Origin: Candidatus Methylomirabilis sp.
GTDB taxonomy: Bacteria > Methylomirabilota > Methylomirabilia > Methylomirabilales > JACPAU01
DNA length: 45,339 bases
Assembly (NCBI GenBank): GCA_036000645.1
Contig: DASYVA010000215.1
Location: 1 to 45,339, forward strand
Direction of reading: 5' to 3'
The notes beneath the pieces were generated by a model. It saw only the letters and a program-made list of their open reading frames with translations, had not been told where the DNA came from and did no database searches. The stretch's first letter is position 1. The number at the start of each line of letters is the position of its first letter. Made by a program: the position numbers and the translations under genes. Positions 23,064-32,914 of this stretch are shown here, in pieces.

Positions 23064-25334
23064 ATGGCCGATCGCACCGAAGCACTCGCGGCGGGCGGGC
23101 CGGGGACCCCGGCCCGCCCGCTCACCCTCCCCCGGGAGCAGATCAGCCGCCGGCTCCTGGTGGACCGCCTGGCGCGCCGCCTCGTGGGGCTCGGCGGGGG
23201 GGCCATCATCGCCTCGATCCTCGCCATCCTGCTCGTCATCGCCGCCGAGGTCTTTCCTCTCTTCAAGGCGCCAACGGCCACGCCGGTCACCACGGTTCCG
23301 GCGGGAACCGGCGGACCGCCGCTCCGGGCCGGCGTCGACGAGTACCGCGAGGTGGCCTACGTGGTGACCCGGGCTGGCCTCCAGTTCGTCTCCCTCAAGG
23401 AGGAGCGGCTCCTCCCGACGCCGCCCCTGCCGGGGCTCGGCTCCGCGTCCGTGGTTTCCGCTTCGACCCCCCGGGGGGGCCAGTTGGCCCTGGGTCTCTC
23501 CGATGGGCGCGTGCTCCCGGTCGAGATCCTGTTCACCGTGTCGTTCCCCGCCGGCGGGCGACGGGTGGACCCCGAGCTGGGGGCGGCGGAGCCGCTCACG
23601 GCCGATCCAAACGGCCGGCCCGTGCGCCTCGTGGCCCAGGTCACCGCACCGAGCGGTCCCATGACCGCGGCCGTCGTCGGCCCGAAGGACCTCATCCTGG
23701 TCCTGGTGACCGAACGGAAGGCCCTGATCGGCCCCGCCACGAGGGAGGAGGCGCGCCGGTCGTTCGCGCTGCCGGTGGAGGGAGAGATCACCGCCCTGGC
23801 CCTGGACGGGCGGGGCGAGGACCTGTTCGTGGGCACCTCCGCCGGCCAGATCGCCCGCCTGGATCTCCGCGACCCGAGCGAGCCGGGGGTGGCGGAGGTC
23901 CTGCTCGCCGTGGGCCGCGCCGGGGTCGGCGTGACCGCGCTGGGCTTCCTGATCGGGGACCGGACCCTCGTCGTCGGCGACGCGGCAGGCGGCGTCAGCT
24001 CCTGGCAAATCCTCCCGGACGATGGCGGGCGGCGCCGCCTCCGGAAGATCCATGACTTCACTCCTCACGGCGGCCCCGTGGTGGCCTTCGCCTCCTCCCG
24101 CCGGGACAAGGGGTTCCTCACGGGCGACGGGTCCGGCACCGTACACCTCCACTACGGCACCACGGGAGCGACCCTGCTCACGGCCCGGGTCGAGGCCGAT
24201 CAGCTCCGGGCCATCACCTTCGCCCCCAAGGCGGACGGCTTCGTGGCGGCCGACGCGGCGGGACGCCTGGCCCACTGGGGCCTACACAACCCCCACCCCG
24301 AGGTCACGTGGCGGAGCCTCTTCGCGAAGATCTGGTACGAGGGCTATCCCGAGCCCGACCACGTCTGGCAGTCCACGGGGGGGACCGACGATTTCGAGGC
24401 GAAGCTCAGCCTGACCCCGCTCATCTTCGGCACCCTGAAGGGGACTCTCTACGCCCTCCTCTTCGCCATCCCCGTCGCCCTCCTCGGCGCGCTCTACGCC
24501 TCCCAGTTCATGCACCCCACCCTGAAAGGGATCGTGAAGCCCACGGTAGAGATCATGGCCGCGCTCCCCAGCGTCGTCCTGGGGTTCGTGGCCGGGCTGT
24601 GGCTGGCGCCCATGGTGGAGAAGGTGGTGCCGGGGCTCTTCCTCCTGCCCTGGGTGCTCGCGGTGCTCATCCTCTTGGCCCTCGCCCTCTGGCGCCTGGC
24701 GCCGGTGACGTTCCGCCGACGGGTCCGAGCCGGGACGGAGGTCTTCCTGCTCGTGCCCGTCATCCTCGTGGGGGCTTGGCTCGCCTTCTCCCTCGGGGGG
24801 CTGGTCGAGTCGGCCCTTCTCGCCGGCGACTACCGGGGGTGGCTCCTGCGCACCCTGGGCCTCACCTACGACCAGCGGAACTCCCTGGTCGTGGGGTTCG
24901 CCATGGGCTTCGCCGTGATCCCGATCATCTTCACCATCGCCGAGGACGCCCTCTCGAACGTCCCGCCGCACCTGGTCGCCGGGTCGCTGGCGCTCGGCGC
25001 GACCCGCTGGCAGACGGCCCTGCGGATGGTCCTCCCCACGGCGAGCCCCGGGATCTTCTCCGCCATCATGATCGGGCTCGGGCGGGCCGTGGGCGAGACG
25101 ATGATCGTCCTCATGGCAACGGGCAACACCCCCGTCATGGATTGGTCCATCTTCAACGGCTTCCGGGCTCTCTCGGCCAACATCGCCGTCGAGCTCCCGG
25201 AGGCGCCCGAGGGGGGGACGCTCTACCGGGTCCTCTTCCTGGCGGCCTTCCTCCTCTTCGTGATGACGTTCCTCGTGAATACCGTCGCCGAGCTGGTCCG
25301 GCTCCGGCTGCGCCGGAGGTACCAGGCGCTATGA
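23064..25334 (+). CDS. pstC: Large phosphate ABC permease PstC with propeller-like insert
   Basis: A 756-residue protein, more than twice the length of E. coli PstC. TM1 (about 41-67) is followed by some 370 residues of repeated beta-rich, WD/PQQ-like stretches (LALDGRGEDLFVGTSAGQIARLDL, LGFLIGDRTLVVGDAAGGVSSW, KGFLTGDGSGTVHLHY, GFVAADAAGRLAHWG), then the permease domain (about 455-756). The latter has PTVEIMAALPSVVLGFVAGLWL and the EAA-type loop GSLALGATRWQTALRMVLPTASPGI with GRAVGETMIVLMA. Such enlarged PstC proteins are known in gammaproteobacteria. The start is two bases after pstS; the end overlaps pstA (ATGA). Confidence 0.9.
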   Translation: MADRTEALAAGGPGTPARPLTLPREQISRRLLVDRLARRLVGLGGGAIIASILAILLVIAAEVFPLFKAPTATPVTTVPAGTGGPPLRAGVDEYREVAYVVTRAGLQFVSLKEERLLPTPPLPGLGSASVVSASTPRGGQLALGLSDGRVLPVEILFTVSFPAGGRRVDPELGAAEPLTADPNGRPVRLVAQVTAPSGPMTAAVVGPKDLILVLVTERKALIGPATREEARRSFALPVEGEITALALDGRGEDLFVGTSAGQIARLDLRDPSEPGVAEVLLAVGRAGVGVTALGFLIGDRTLVVGDAAGGVSSWQILPDDGGRRRLRKIHDFTPHGGPVVAFASSRRDKGFLTGDGSGTVHLHYGTTGATLLTARVEADQLRAITFAPKADGFVAADAAGRLAHWGLHNPHPEVTWRSLFAKIWYEGYPEPDHVWQSTGGTDDFEAKLSLTPLIFGTLKGTLYALLFAIPVALLGALYASQFMHPTLKGIVKPTVEIMAALPSVVLGFVAGLWLAPMVEKVVPGLFLLPWVLAVLILLALALWRLAPVTFRRRVRAGTEVFLLVPVILVGAWLAFSLGGLVESALLAGDYRGWLLRTLGLTYDQRNSLVVGFAMGFAVIPIIFTIAEDALSNVPPHLVAGSLALGATRWQTALRMVLPTASPGIFSAIMIGLGRAVGETMIVLMATGNTPVMDWSIFNGFRALSANIAVELPEAPEGGTLYRVLFLAAFLLFVMTFLVNTVAELVRLRLRRRYQAL

Positions 25335-26959
25335 GTCCCTGGAAGCGCTTCTGGAAGAGCGGCGATCCCTTCATCTGGCTCACGGGCGGGGCCCTGGCCC
25401 TCTCCATCCTGATGGTGACCGGGCTCACGCTCCTCATCCTCGTCAACGGGCTGGGCCTCTTCTGGCCGGCCGACGTGGTGCGGGTCACCCTGACCGACGG
25501 CACCGTGGTGATGGGCCAGGTCGCAGAGCGGGAGGCCATCCCGCAGCCGGGGGCTCCCCCGGCGACGCCCCCCCGGTACCGGATCCAGGTCAAGCAGGGG
25601 AACCGGGACCTCACCGGCAGCGACTTCGTCTGGGTCGAGGAAGCCCGGATCGCGAAGCGCGAGACCCCGCCGGAGGCTGTCGTCATCGAGCGGCGGGAGT
25701 GGGGAAACCTGTACGGGATCCTCGGGGTGGTGAAGGAAGGGGGTCGGGTGGTGGCGGAGGGACCCGAGGCCGGCTGGGGGGAGCTCCAGGCCCGGCTGCC
25801 GCAGGCTGCCCGGCTCTCCCGGGAGATCCGGCGGATCGAGAAGAAGGAGATCGGTGCCATCAACCATGCGCAGGAGAAGATCCGCCTCCGGCTCCGGCGC
25901 CTCGCGCTGGGCAACGTCCCGGCCGGCCTGGAGGTCGAGCGGCTCCGGCAGGAGGCGGCGGCGTGGGACGCCCGGTACCGGGAGCAGGAGGGGGCTCTCA
26001 CCCTGCTCCGGCAGACCTCGACGGGCAGCGTCACGATCGCCGCGGCAGGGGGCAAGGAAAAGGAGGTCCCCCTCGCCCAGGTGGTCCGGGCCTACCGCCC
26101 GAACGCGATGGGGCTCCCCGAGAAGGTGGGCTTCTACCTCGCCAAGGTCTGGGAGTTCATCGCGGACGAGCCCCGGGAGGCGAATACGGAGGGGGGGATC
26201 TTCCCCGCCATCTTCGGGACCGTGATGATGGTCCTGATCATGAGCCTCGCCGTGACGCCGCTGGGGGTTCTGGCCGCCTTCTACCTCCGGGAGTACGCCC
26301 GGCAGGGGCCGGCGGTCAGCGCCGTCCGGATCGCGGTGAATAACCTGGCGGGGGTGCCGTCCATCGTCTTCGGGGTCTTCGCCGTCGGCTTCTTCATCTA
26401 CTCCGTCGGGGGGACGATCGACCAGCTCTTCTTCGCCGAGGCGCTCCCGACCCCGACCTTCGGCACCGGCGGGATCCTCTGGGCCTCGCTCACGCTGGCG
26501 CTGCTCACGGTCCCCGTGGTGATCGTGGCCACCGAGGAGGGGCTGGCGGCGCTGCCCGCCGGGACGCGGGAGGCCTCGCTCGCCCTCGGGGCGACCAAGT
26601 TCGAGACGACCTGGCGCGTGGTGCTCCCGGCGGTGATGCCGAGTATCCTCACCGGCCTGATCCTGGCCATGGCCCGCGCCGCCGGCGAGGTCGCGCCGCT
26701 CATGATCACCGGCGTGGTCAAGCTGGCCCCGGCCCTGCCCATCGACGGGTTCTGGCCCTTCCTCCACCTCGACCGGAAGTTCATGCACCTGGGGTTCCAC
26801 ATCTACGACGTCGGCTTCCAGTCGCCGAACGTGGACGCGGCGCGGCCGATGGTGTATACGACCACCATGCTGCTGCTCCTGATCGTCCTGGCCCTGAACC
26901 TTGCCGCCATCAGCCTGCGGAACCGACTCCGGCGCAAGTACGCCGTGTCGGCCCTGTAG
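25331..26959 (+). CDS. pstA: Large phosphate ABC permease PstA
   Basis: A 542-residue membrane protein, about 250 longer than E. coli PstA. After TM1 (IWLTGGALALSILMVTGLTLLILVNGLGLF) there is an extracytoplasmic insert of roughly 230 residues: a beta-rich part (VVRVTLTDGTVVMGQV) and a charged helical, coiled-coil-like part (LSREIRRIEKKEIGAINHAQEKIRLRLRRL). The permease domain follows, with VNNLAGVPSIVFGVFAVGFF and the EAA-type loop EASLALGATKFETTWRVVLPAVMPSI. The ATG overlaps the pstC stop. The inserts in PstC and PstA may pack together outside the membrane; that is inference. Confidence 0.9.
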   Translation: MSPWKRFWKSGDPFIWLTGGALALSILMVTGLTLLILVNGLGLFWPADVVRVTLTDGTVVMGQVAEREAIPQPGAPPATPPRYRIQVKQGNRDLTGSDFVWVEEARIAKRETPPEAVVIERREWGNLYGILGVVKEGGRVVAEGPEAGWGELQARLPQAARLSREIRRIEKKEIGAINHAQEKIRLRLRRLALGNVPAGLEVERLRQEAAAWDARYREQEGALTLLRQTSTGSVTIAAAGGKEKEVPLAQVVRAYRPNAMGLPEKVGFYLAKVWEFIADEPREANTEGGIFPAIFGTVMMVLIMSLAVTPLGVLAAFYLREYARQGPAVSAVRIAVNNLAGVPSIVFGVFAVGFFIYSVGGTIDQLFFAEALPTPTFGTGGILWASLTLALLTVPVVIVATEEGLAALPAGTREASLALGATKFETTWRVVLPAVMPSILTGLILAMARAAGEVAPLMITGVVKLAPALPIDGFWPFLHLDRKFMHLGFHIYDVGFQSPNVDAARPMVYTTTMLLLLIVLALNLAAISLRNRLRRKYAVSAL

Positions 26960-26968
26960 GAGCGGAGG

Positions 26969-27784
<816 letters not shown>

Positions 27785-27795
27785 GGGGAGGGGGG

Positions 27796-28497
27796 ATGGA
27801 GCGGCGATTCGAAGTAGAGCTTCAGGCCCTGCGGGACCGCCTCCTGGGGATGGGGAGCGTGGCCGAGGCGATGATCCACAAGAGCGTCAAGGCTCTCGTG
27901 GATCGGGAGGAGGCGCTGGTGCAGGCCGTGCTGGCCCACGAGGAGGAGATGGACCTCCTCTGCATCGAGATCGACGATCGGTGCCTGACGCTCCTCGCCC
28001 TCCGCCAGCCGATGGCCTCGGACCTCCGCTTCATCGCCGCCGCCATCAAGATCAACAGCGACCTCGAGCGCATCGGGGACCAGGCGGTGAGCATTGTGCT
28101 CCGGGCCCGCTCCCTCATCACCCAGCCCCAGGTCAAGCCCCTCATCGATATCCCCCGCATGGCGGGCCTCGCGCAGGAGATGGTCCGGAAGAGCCTCGAC
28201 GCGTTCGTCCGCCGCGACCCGGACCTCGCCCGGAGCGTCATCGAGGCGGACGACGAGGTGGACAGCCTGCGGGACCAGGTCTTCCGGGAGCTCCTCACCT
28301 ACATGATCAGCGATCCTGCCACCATCCCCCGGGCGATCGACCTGATCCTGGTCTCCCGGCGCCTGGAACGCATCGCCGATCATGCGACGAACATCGCGGA
28401 AGACGTGATCTACATCGTCCGCGGCGAGGATGTCCGGGAGCGGGGGGACAAGGAGCTCCGGAAGGGCCTGCGCCAGCCCGGCCCGAAGCCGGGGTAA
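27796..28497 (+). CDS. phoU: Phosphate signalling protein PhoU
   Basis: A 233-residue all-helical protein made of two PhoU three-helix repeats, each with the metal-contact E/D-rich segment: EEEMDLLCIEIDDRCLTLLALRQPMASDLRFIAAAIKINSDLERIGDQAV and EADDEVDSLRDQVFRELLTYMI ... LILVSRRLERIADHATNIAEDVIYI. PhoU links the Pst transporter to PhoR and represses the regulon when phosphate is ample. It is the last gene of the pst operon, 11 bases after pstB. Confidence 0.95.
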   Translation: MERRFEVELQALRDRLLGMGSVAEAMIHKSVKALVDREEALVQAVLAHEEEMDLLCIEIDDRCLTLLALRQPMASDLRFIAAAIKINSDLERIGDQAVSIVLRARSLITQPQVKPLIDIPRMAGLAQEMVRKSLDAFVRRDPDLARSVIEADDEVDSLRDQVFRELLTYMISDPATIPRAIDLILVSRRLERIADHATNIAEDVIYIVRGEDVRERGDKELRKGLRQPGPKPG

Positions 28498-28562
28498 CCG
28501 CGGCCCCGCCGGCCCGCTCCCGGGGGATGCGGGCGACGCCCTGCGGGCGCCGGCTTCGAAGG

Positions 28563-28598
28563 AAAACGCCCCCGGGGGCCGCCATGGCCGCCGGGGGC
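28563..28598 (-). terminator. Rho-independent terminator of ssrA
   Basis: On the minus strand, GCCCCCGG (28598-28591) pairs with CCGGGGGC (28575-28568), and the hairpin is followed by GTTTTCC. It begins 12 bases after the tmRNA 3' end. Confidence 0.75.
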
Positions 28599-28609
28599 TG
28601 ACGATCGGT

Positions 28610-28960
28610 TGGTGGAGGCGGCGGGAGTCGAACCCGCGTCCGAGAAGGGACCCGTAACCGCTTCTACGTGCGTAGCCTGCGAATTGATTCTCGCCCCTTG
28701 GGCGCCCACAGGCGGGCTCCTGTTGGGGCCAGCCCTACGTGCTCTCGCCCGCCGGCCCCGGGCCGGGCCGGAGGGCCAGCCTTCCTGTACGGCGCGGCTC
28801 CCGCCCCGAAAGGCGAAGGCGGGGACGCGTGGCTGTTAGTTAGGCAGCCAGGGCCAATTCGTGATTGGCAGGTGCTTGTTTCCCATGGGATTTACGAGGG
28901 TCATGGGACCTCGGCACGCCGCCGCTACTCATCTCCTCCCCGTCGAAACCGAGCGCCCCC
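28610..28960 (-). ncRNA. ssrA: tmRNA (ssrA)
   Basis: A 351-nt one-piece transfer-messenger RNA. The 5' end GGGGGCGCTCGGTTTCGACG and the 3' end ...TTCGACTCCCGCCGCCTCCACCA form the alanine-type acceptor stem (GGGGGCG with CGCCTCC, one G-U pair), with encoded CCA. The tag reading frame ends GCC AAT CAC GAA TTG GCC CTG GCT GCC TAA (28869-28840), giving a degradation tag ending ANHELALAA, followed closely by a second in-frame-looking stop region (TAACTAAC). In-frame GCA CCT precede it, so the tag may be two residues longer. smpB lies 47 bases upstream on the same strand. Confidence 0.93.
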
Positions 28961-29007
28961 TTTCGTGAGTGGTCCGGGACCGCGGGAGCGGGTCCGGCAG
29001 GCTCCGC

Positions 29008-29472
29008 TCACGACGCCTGCCCGACCGCCTTGAGAGCCTGGGCGATCTCCCGCTCCGTGGTCCGCCGCTTGATGTCCTCCCGCTTGTCATAGAGCTTCTT
29101 GCCTCGGGCCAGGGCCAGCTCCACCTTGACGCGCCGGCCCTTGAGGCTGAAGGCCAGGGGGATGAGGGTGAGCCCCTTCTCCTGCACCTTCCCGATGAGG
29201 CGCCGGATCTCCTGCCGGTGCAGGAGGAGCTTCCGCCGCCGGAGGGGGTCGTGGTTGAAGCGGTTGCCCGCCTCGTAGGGGCTGATGTGGCAGTTCACCA
29301 GGAAGACCTCGCCCCCCTTGACCTCCCCGTAGGCCTCCTTCAGGTTGGCCCGCCCGTTCCGCAGCGACTTGACCTCCGTCCCCTGCAGGGCGATGCCCGC
29401 CTCGAAGGTCTCCTCGATGTGGTAGTCGTGCCGGGCCTTCCGGTTCGTGGCCAGGACCTTGCCCTCGGCCAT
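29008..29472 (-). CDS. smpB: tmRNA-binding protein SmpB
   Basis: A 154-residue protein that delivers tmRNA to stalled ribosomes. Conserved features: [64 protein letters not shown] and the C-terminal [20 protein letters not shown] tail that enters the ribosomal mRNA channel. I start at ATG 29472, preceded by GAGGGGAGG; an ATG at 29493 lacks a ribosome-binding site. It is directly upstream of ssrA. Confidence 0.95.
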   Translation of the reverse strand: MAEGKVLATNRKARHDYHIEETFEAGIALQGTEVKSLRNGRANLKEAYGEVKGGEVFLVNCHISPYEAGNRFNHDPLRRRKLLLHRQEIRRLIGKVQEKGLTLIPLAFSLKGRRVKVELALARGKKLYDKREDIKRRTTEREIAQALKAVGQAS

Positions 29473-29556
29473 CCTCCCCTCCTCGTCTGCCATCTCTATT
29501 GTATACGCGGGCGGGCGGAACCTCAAGCCCAGAGACCCATCCCCTGGAAACGCGAA

Positions 29557-29582
29557 GCCCCCGGAGCCGCGGCTCCGGGGGC
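29557..29582 (-). terminator. Hairpin between gcvPB and smpB
   Basis: A perfect 12-bp inverted repeat (GCCCCCGGAGCC / GGCTCCGGGGGC) with a 2-base centre lies 25 bases after the gcvPB stop. The following minus-strand bases (TTCGCGTTTCC) form only a weak U-tract, so termination may be partial. Confidence 0.6.
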
Positions 29583-29606
29583 GCGCTTCCTGCGAATCCG
29601 GATCCC

Positions 29607-31121
29607 CTATCCGGCCCCTCCCCCGGGCGGGGGCGCCGGGCGGGGCTGCCACCGGAGGTTCGGCTCCCGGGCAGCCTTCACCTCGTTCAGGCGGGAGACC
29701 CGGGGCTTGACGGGGGCCTCGTGCAGGAGGTCGGGGTGCTCCTCCGCCTCCGCCGCGATCCGCCTGAGGGCCGCGATGAACTGGTCCAGGGTCTCCTTGC
29801 TCTCCGACTCGGTCGGCTCGATCATGAGCGCCCCCTTGACGATGAGGGGGAAGTAGATGGTGGGGGGGTGGAAGCCGTAGTCCATCAGGCGCTTGGCGAT
29901 GTCCAGGGTGTGGACGTCCTTCTTCGCCTGCAGGGCATCCGAGAAGACGCACTCGTGCTTGCACGCGCGGTCGTAGGGAAGGTCGTACACCCCCTTCAGC
30001 TGGTTCATCAGGTAGTTGGCGTTGATGACGGCGGTCTGGGCCATGCGGCGCAGGCCGTCCGGGCCGAGGGTGCGGATGTAGGCGTAGGCCCGGACCATCA
30101 TGCCGAAGTTGCCGTAGAACGCCCGGACCTTGCCGATGGAATGGGGCCGCCCGTAGTCGAGGGCGTAGCGCGCCCCCCGCTTCACGACCACCGGGACCGG
30201 CATGAAGGGGGCCAGGTGGGCCTTCAGGGCGACCGGGCCGGAGCCCGGCCCCCCCCCGCCGTGCGGGGTGGAGAAGGTCTTATGGAGGTTGTACTGCAGC
30301 ACATCGATCCCCATGGCGCCCATCTTGGCGATCCCCACCATGGGGTTCATGTTGGCCCCGTCGCAGTAGACCTGCCCTCCCTTGGCGTGGACCACCTGGC
30401 AGACCTCCACGATGTTCTCCTCGAAGAGCCCCAGGGTGTTCGGATTGGTCACCATGATGGCGGCCACGTCCGCGTCCATCACGTCCGCCACGACCTGCGG
30501 CTCGACCGAGCCCCGGGGGCCGGTCTTCACCGGAATCACCTGGTAGCCGCAGATGGCGGAGGAGGCGGGGTTGGTGCCGTGGGCCGAGTCCGGGACCAGC
30601 ACCTTCTTGCGGGGGTTCCCCTTGCTGACGTGGTACGCCCGGATCAGGAGCATCCCGGTCAGCTCGCCGTGCGCCCCGGCCGCGGGCTGGAGCGACGCGG
30701 CGTCCATGCCGGCGATCTCCGCCAGGTACGCGGCCAGCTCGTGCATGAGCTGGAGCGCCCCCTGGCTCAGCTCCTCCGGCTGAAAGGGGTGGGCCCGGGC
30801 GAAGCCCGGCAGGCGCGCCGCGTCCTCGTTCACGCGGGGGTTGTACTTCATGGTGCAGGAGCCCAGCGGGTACATGCCGAGGTCGATCCCGTAGTTCCAC
30901 TGGGAGAGCCGGGTGAAGTGGCGGACGACGTCCATCTCGCTCACCTCGGGGAACCCCGGGATCTCCTTCCGGAGGAACTTCCGGGGGATCAGCCGCTCCG
31001 CCTTCTCCTCGGGGACGTCGCTTTGCGGGAGGGAGTAGGCCACCCGTCCCGGCACGCTCCGGTCGAAGATCAGGGGCTCGTTGAAGACGAGGCCGCGGGT
31101 GCCGACGGTGTACTCGCTCAT
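29607..31121 (-). CDS. gcvPB: Glycine dehydrogenase (decarboxylating) subunit 2
   Basis: A 504-residue PLP subunit of the split P-protein of the glycine cleavage system. PLP-lysine motif [16 protein letters not shown], with [52 protein letters not shown] and [15 protein letters not shown]. It decarboxylates glycine and passes the aminomethyl group to lipoyl-GcvH together with GcvPA. The ATG overlaps the gcvPA stop by four bases. The C-terminal tail is Pro/Gly-rich and not conserved. Confidence 0.95.
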   Translation of the reverse strand: MSEYTVGTRGLVFNEPLIFDRSVPGRVAYSLPQSDVPEEKAERLIPRKFLRKEIPGFPEVSEMDVVRHFTRLSQWNYGIDLGMYPLGSCTMKYNPRVNEDAARLPGFARAHPFQPEELSQGALQLMHELAAYLAEIAGMDAASLQPAAGAHGELTGMLLIRAYHVSKGNPRKKVLVPDSAHGTNPASSAICGYQVIPVKTGPRGSVEPQVVADVMDADVAAIMVTNPNTLGLFEENIVEVCQVVHAKGGQVYCDGANMNPMVGIAKMGAMGIDVLQYNLHKTFSTPHGGGGPGSGPVALKAHLAPFMPVPVVVKRGARYALDYGRPHSIGKVRAFYGNFGMMVRAYAYIRTLGPDGLRRMAQTAVINANYLMNQLKGVYDLPYDRACKHECVFSDALQAKKDVHTLDIAKRLMDYGFHPPTIYFPLIVKGALMIEPTESESKETLDQFIAALRRIAAEAEEHPDLLHEAPVKPRVSRLNEVKAAREPNLRWQPRPAPPPGGGAG

Positions 31122-32467
31122 CGTCCCCCTCCCAGGGCCTTCACCAGCCCGTCAATCTCCTCCCGGCGGTTCTGCTCGGTCACACAGACCAGGAAGCAGT
31201 CCCGGAGCTCGGGATAGAAGCGATCCAGCGCCACCCCCGCGAGGACCCGCTTGCGGGCCAGGGCCCCGAGGAGCTGGCGGACGGGACGGCGCTTACTCTG
31301 CACCACGAACTCGTTGAACGTCGGGCCGCCGAACCGGAGGGCGAACCCTTTCGCCTTGGCGAGCTTCCGCTTGGCGTAAGCCGCCTTTCGGAGGTTCTGG
31401 AGGGCCATCTCCCGCACCCCCTGCTTCCCCAGGGTGCAGAGGGCGATGGTGGCGGCCAGCGCGCAGAGTCCCTCGTTGGTGCAGATGTTGGAGGTGGCCT
31501 TCTCCCGGCGGATGTGCTGCTCCCGGGTGGAGAGGGTGAGGACGTAGCCCACCCGACCGTCCCGATCCTCGGTCTGCCCCACCAACCTCCCGGGCATGCT
31601 CCGGATGTACCGCTCCCTGGTGGCGAAGAAGCCCAGGTAGGGGCCCCCGAAGGAGATGGGATTGCCGAACGCCTGCCCCTCCCCCACCACGATGTCGGCC
31701 CCCAGCTCGCCGGGAGGGGCGAGGAGGCCCAGGGAGACCGGCTCGGCCACGGCCACGACCGCCAGCCCTCCCTTCGCGTGGGCGGCGTCGGCCGCCTCGG
31801 CCACCTCCTCCACGACCCCGAAGAAATTGGGGGACTGGACCGCCACGCAGGCCGTCTGCTCCGTCACCGCGGCCCGGAGGAGCTTCAGGTCGCTCCCGCC
31901 TGCGGCCCCGTAGGGGACCTCGCGGATCCGGATCCCCAGCGGCCCCAGGTAGGTCCGGATCACCTGCCGGTAGTCCGGGTGGACGGTGCGGGCGACCACC
32001 ACCTCCTCGCGGCCCGTGGCCCGTTGCGCCATCAGGACCGCCTCCGCCAGCGCCGATCCCCCGTCGTACATCGAGGCGTTGGCCACCTCCATCCCGGTGA
32101 GCTGGCAGACGAGGGTCTGGTACTCGTAGATGGCCTGGAGCGTCCCCTGGGAGATCTCGGGCTGGTAGGGGGTATAGGCGGTCAGGAACTCCCCCCGGAG
32201 GATCAGGTGGTTCGTGATCGTCGGGGCAAAGTGGTTGTAGGCCCCGGCCCCCAGGAAGGAGGCGTAGCTGTCCACGTCGGCATCCCGGGCCGCCAGGCCC
32301 GTGAGGTGCCGCATGAGGTCGGTCTCGGAGAGGGCGGGCGGGAGCCGCAGGTCTCCTTTGACCCGGACCTGCCGGGGGATGTCGGCGAAGAGGTCCTCCA
32401 CCGACCGGACGCCCATGGTGGTGAGCATCTGCCGGCAGTCGGCGTCGGTGTTGGGGATGTAGCGCAT
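31118..32467 (-). CDS. gcvPA: Glycine dehydrogenase (decarboxylating) subunit 1
   Basis: A 449-residue P-protein alpha subunit. MRYIPNTDADCRQMLTTMG, SFLGAGAYNHFAPTITNHLILRGEFLTAYTPYQPEISQGTLQAIYEYQT, FGGPYLGFFATRERYIRSMPGRLVGQTED and REQHIRREKATSNICTNEGLCALAAT are diagnostic. Start ATG 32467 overlaps the last base of the gcvH stop (TGATG). It forms the heterotetrameric P-protein with GcvPB. Confidence 0.95.
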   Translation of the reverse strand: MRYIPNTDADCRQMLTTMGVRSVEDLFADIPRQVRVKGDLRLPPALSETDLMRHLTGLAARDADVDSYASFLGAGAYNHFAPTITNHLILRGEFLTAYTPYQPEISQGTLQAIYEYQTLVCQLTGMEVANASMYDGGSALAEAVLMAQRATGREEVVVARTVHPDYRQVIRTYLGPLGIRIREVPYGAAGGSDLKLLRAAVTEQTACVAVQSPNFFGVVEEVAEAADAAHAKGGLAVVAVAEPVSLGLLAPPGELGADIVVGEGQAFGNPISFGGPYLGFFATRERYIRSMPGRLVGQTEDRDGRVGYVLTLSTREQHIRREKATSNICTNEGLCALAATIALCTLGKQGVREMALQNLRKAAYAKRKLAKAKGFALRFGGPTFNEFVVQSKRRPVRQLLGALARKRVLAGVALDRFYPELRDCFLVCVTEQNRREEIDGLVKALGGGR

Positions 32468-32856
32468 CACTTCCCTCCTCGCTCCAGGAAGGCCGTGTAC
32501 TGCTGCGCGGTCATGAGGGCGTCCAGCTCCTTCGCGTTCTTGACCTTCACCACGATCATCCAGCCCTTCCCGTAGGGATCCTGGTTCACCAGCTCCGGCT
32601 GCTTCTCGAGAGCGGTATTCGCCTCGACCACCTCCCCGCTCACGGGGGAGTAGAGGTCGGAGACGGCCTTCACCGACTCCACGACGCCGAAGGCCTCCAT
32701 CTGGCGGAGCGGGCGCCCCTTCTTGGGGAGCTCCACGAAGACCACGTCCCCGAGCTGGTCCTGGGCGTAGTGGGTGATCCCGACGCGCCCTCGGTCCCCT
32801 TCGATCTTGACCCACTCGTGCTCGCGCGTGTACTTCAGGCCCTCGGGGTTCGTCAT
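32467..32856 (-). CDS. gcvH: Glycine cleavage system H protein
   Basis: A 129-residue lipoyl carrier protein. MTNPEGLKYTREHEWVKIEG, GITHYAQDQLGDVVFVELP and the lipoylation site K63 in VVESVKAVSDLYSP are all present. I start at ATG 32856; the frame extends upstream, but those residues are low-complexity. 58 bases separate it from gcvT. Confidence 0.95.
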   Translation of the reverse strand: MTNPEGLKYTREHEWVKIEGDRGRVGITHYAQDQLGDVVFVELPKKGRPLRQMEAFGVVESVKAVSDLYSPVSGEVVEANTALEKQPELVNQDPYGKGWMIVVKVKNAKELDALMTAQQYTAFLERGGK

Positions 32857-32914
32857 GCGCACCTCCCGCTCGAGAGGGATCATGGGCGGCGCCCGCCGCC
32901 CGGCCGCGGCGCCG

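Noticed and set aside
28610-28640. A tRNA gene suggested by the GAGTCGAACCCGC-like segment
   Set aside because: It is the T-arm and acceptor end of tmRNA, confirmed by the 5' end, the tag frame and the smpB neighbour.
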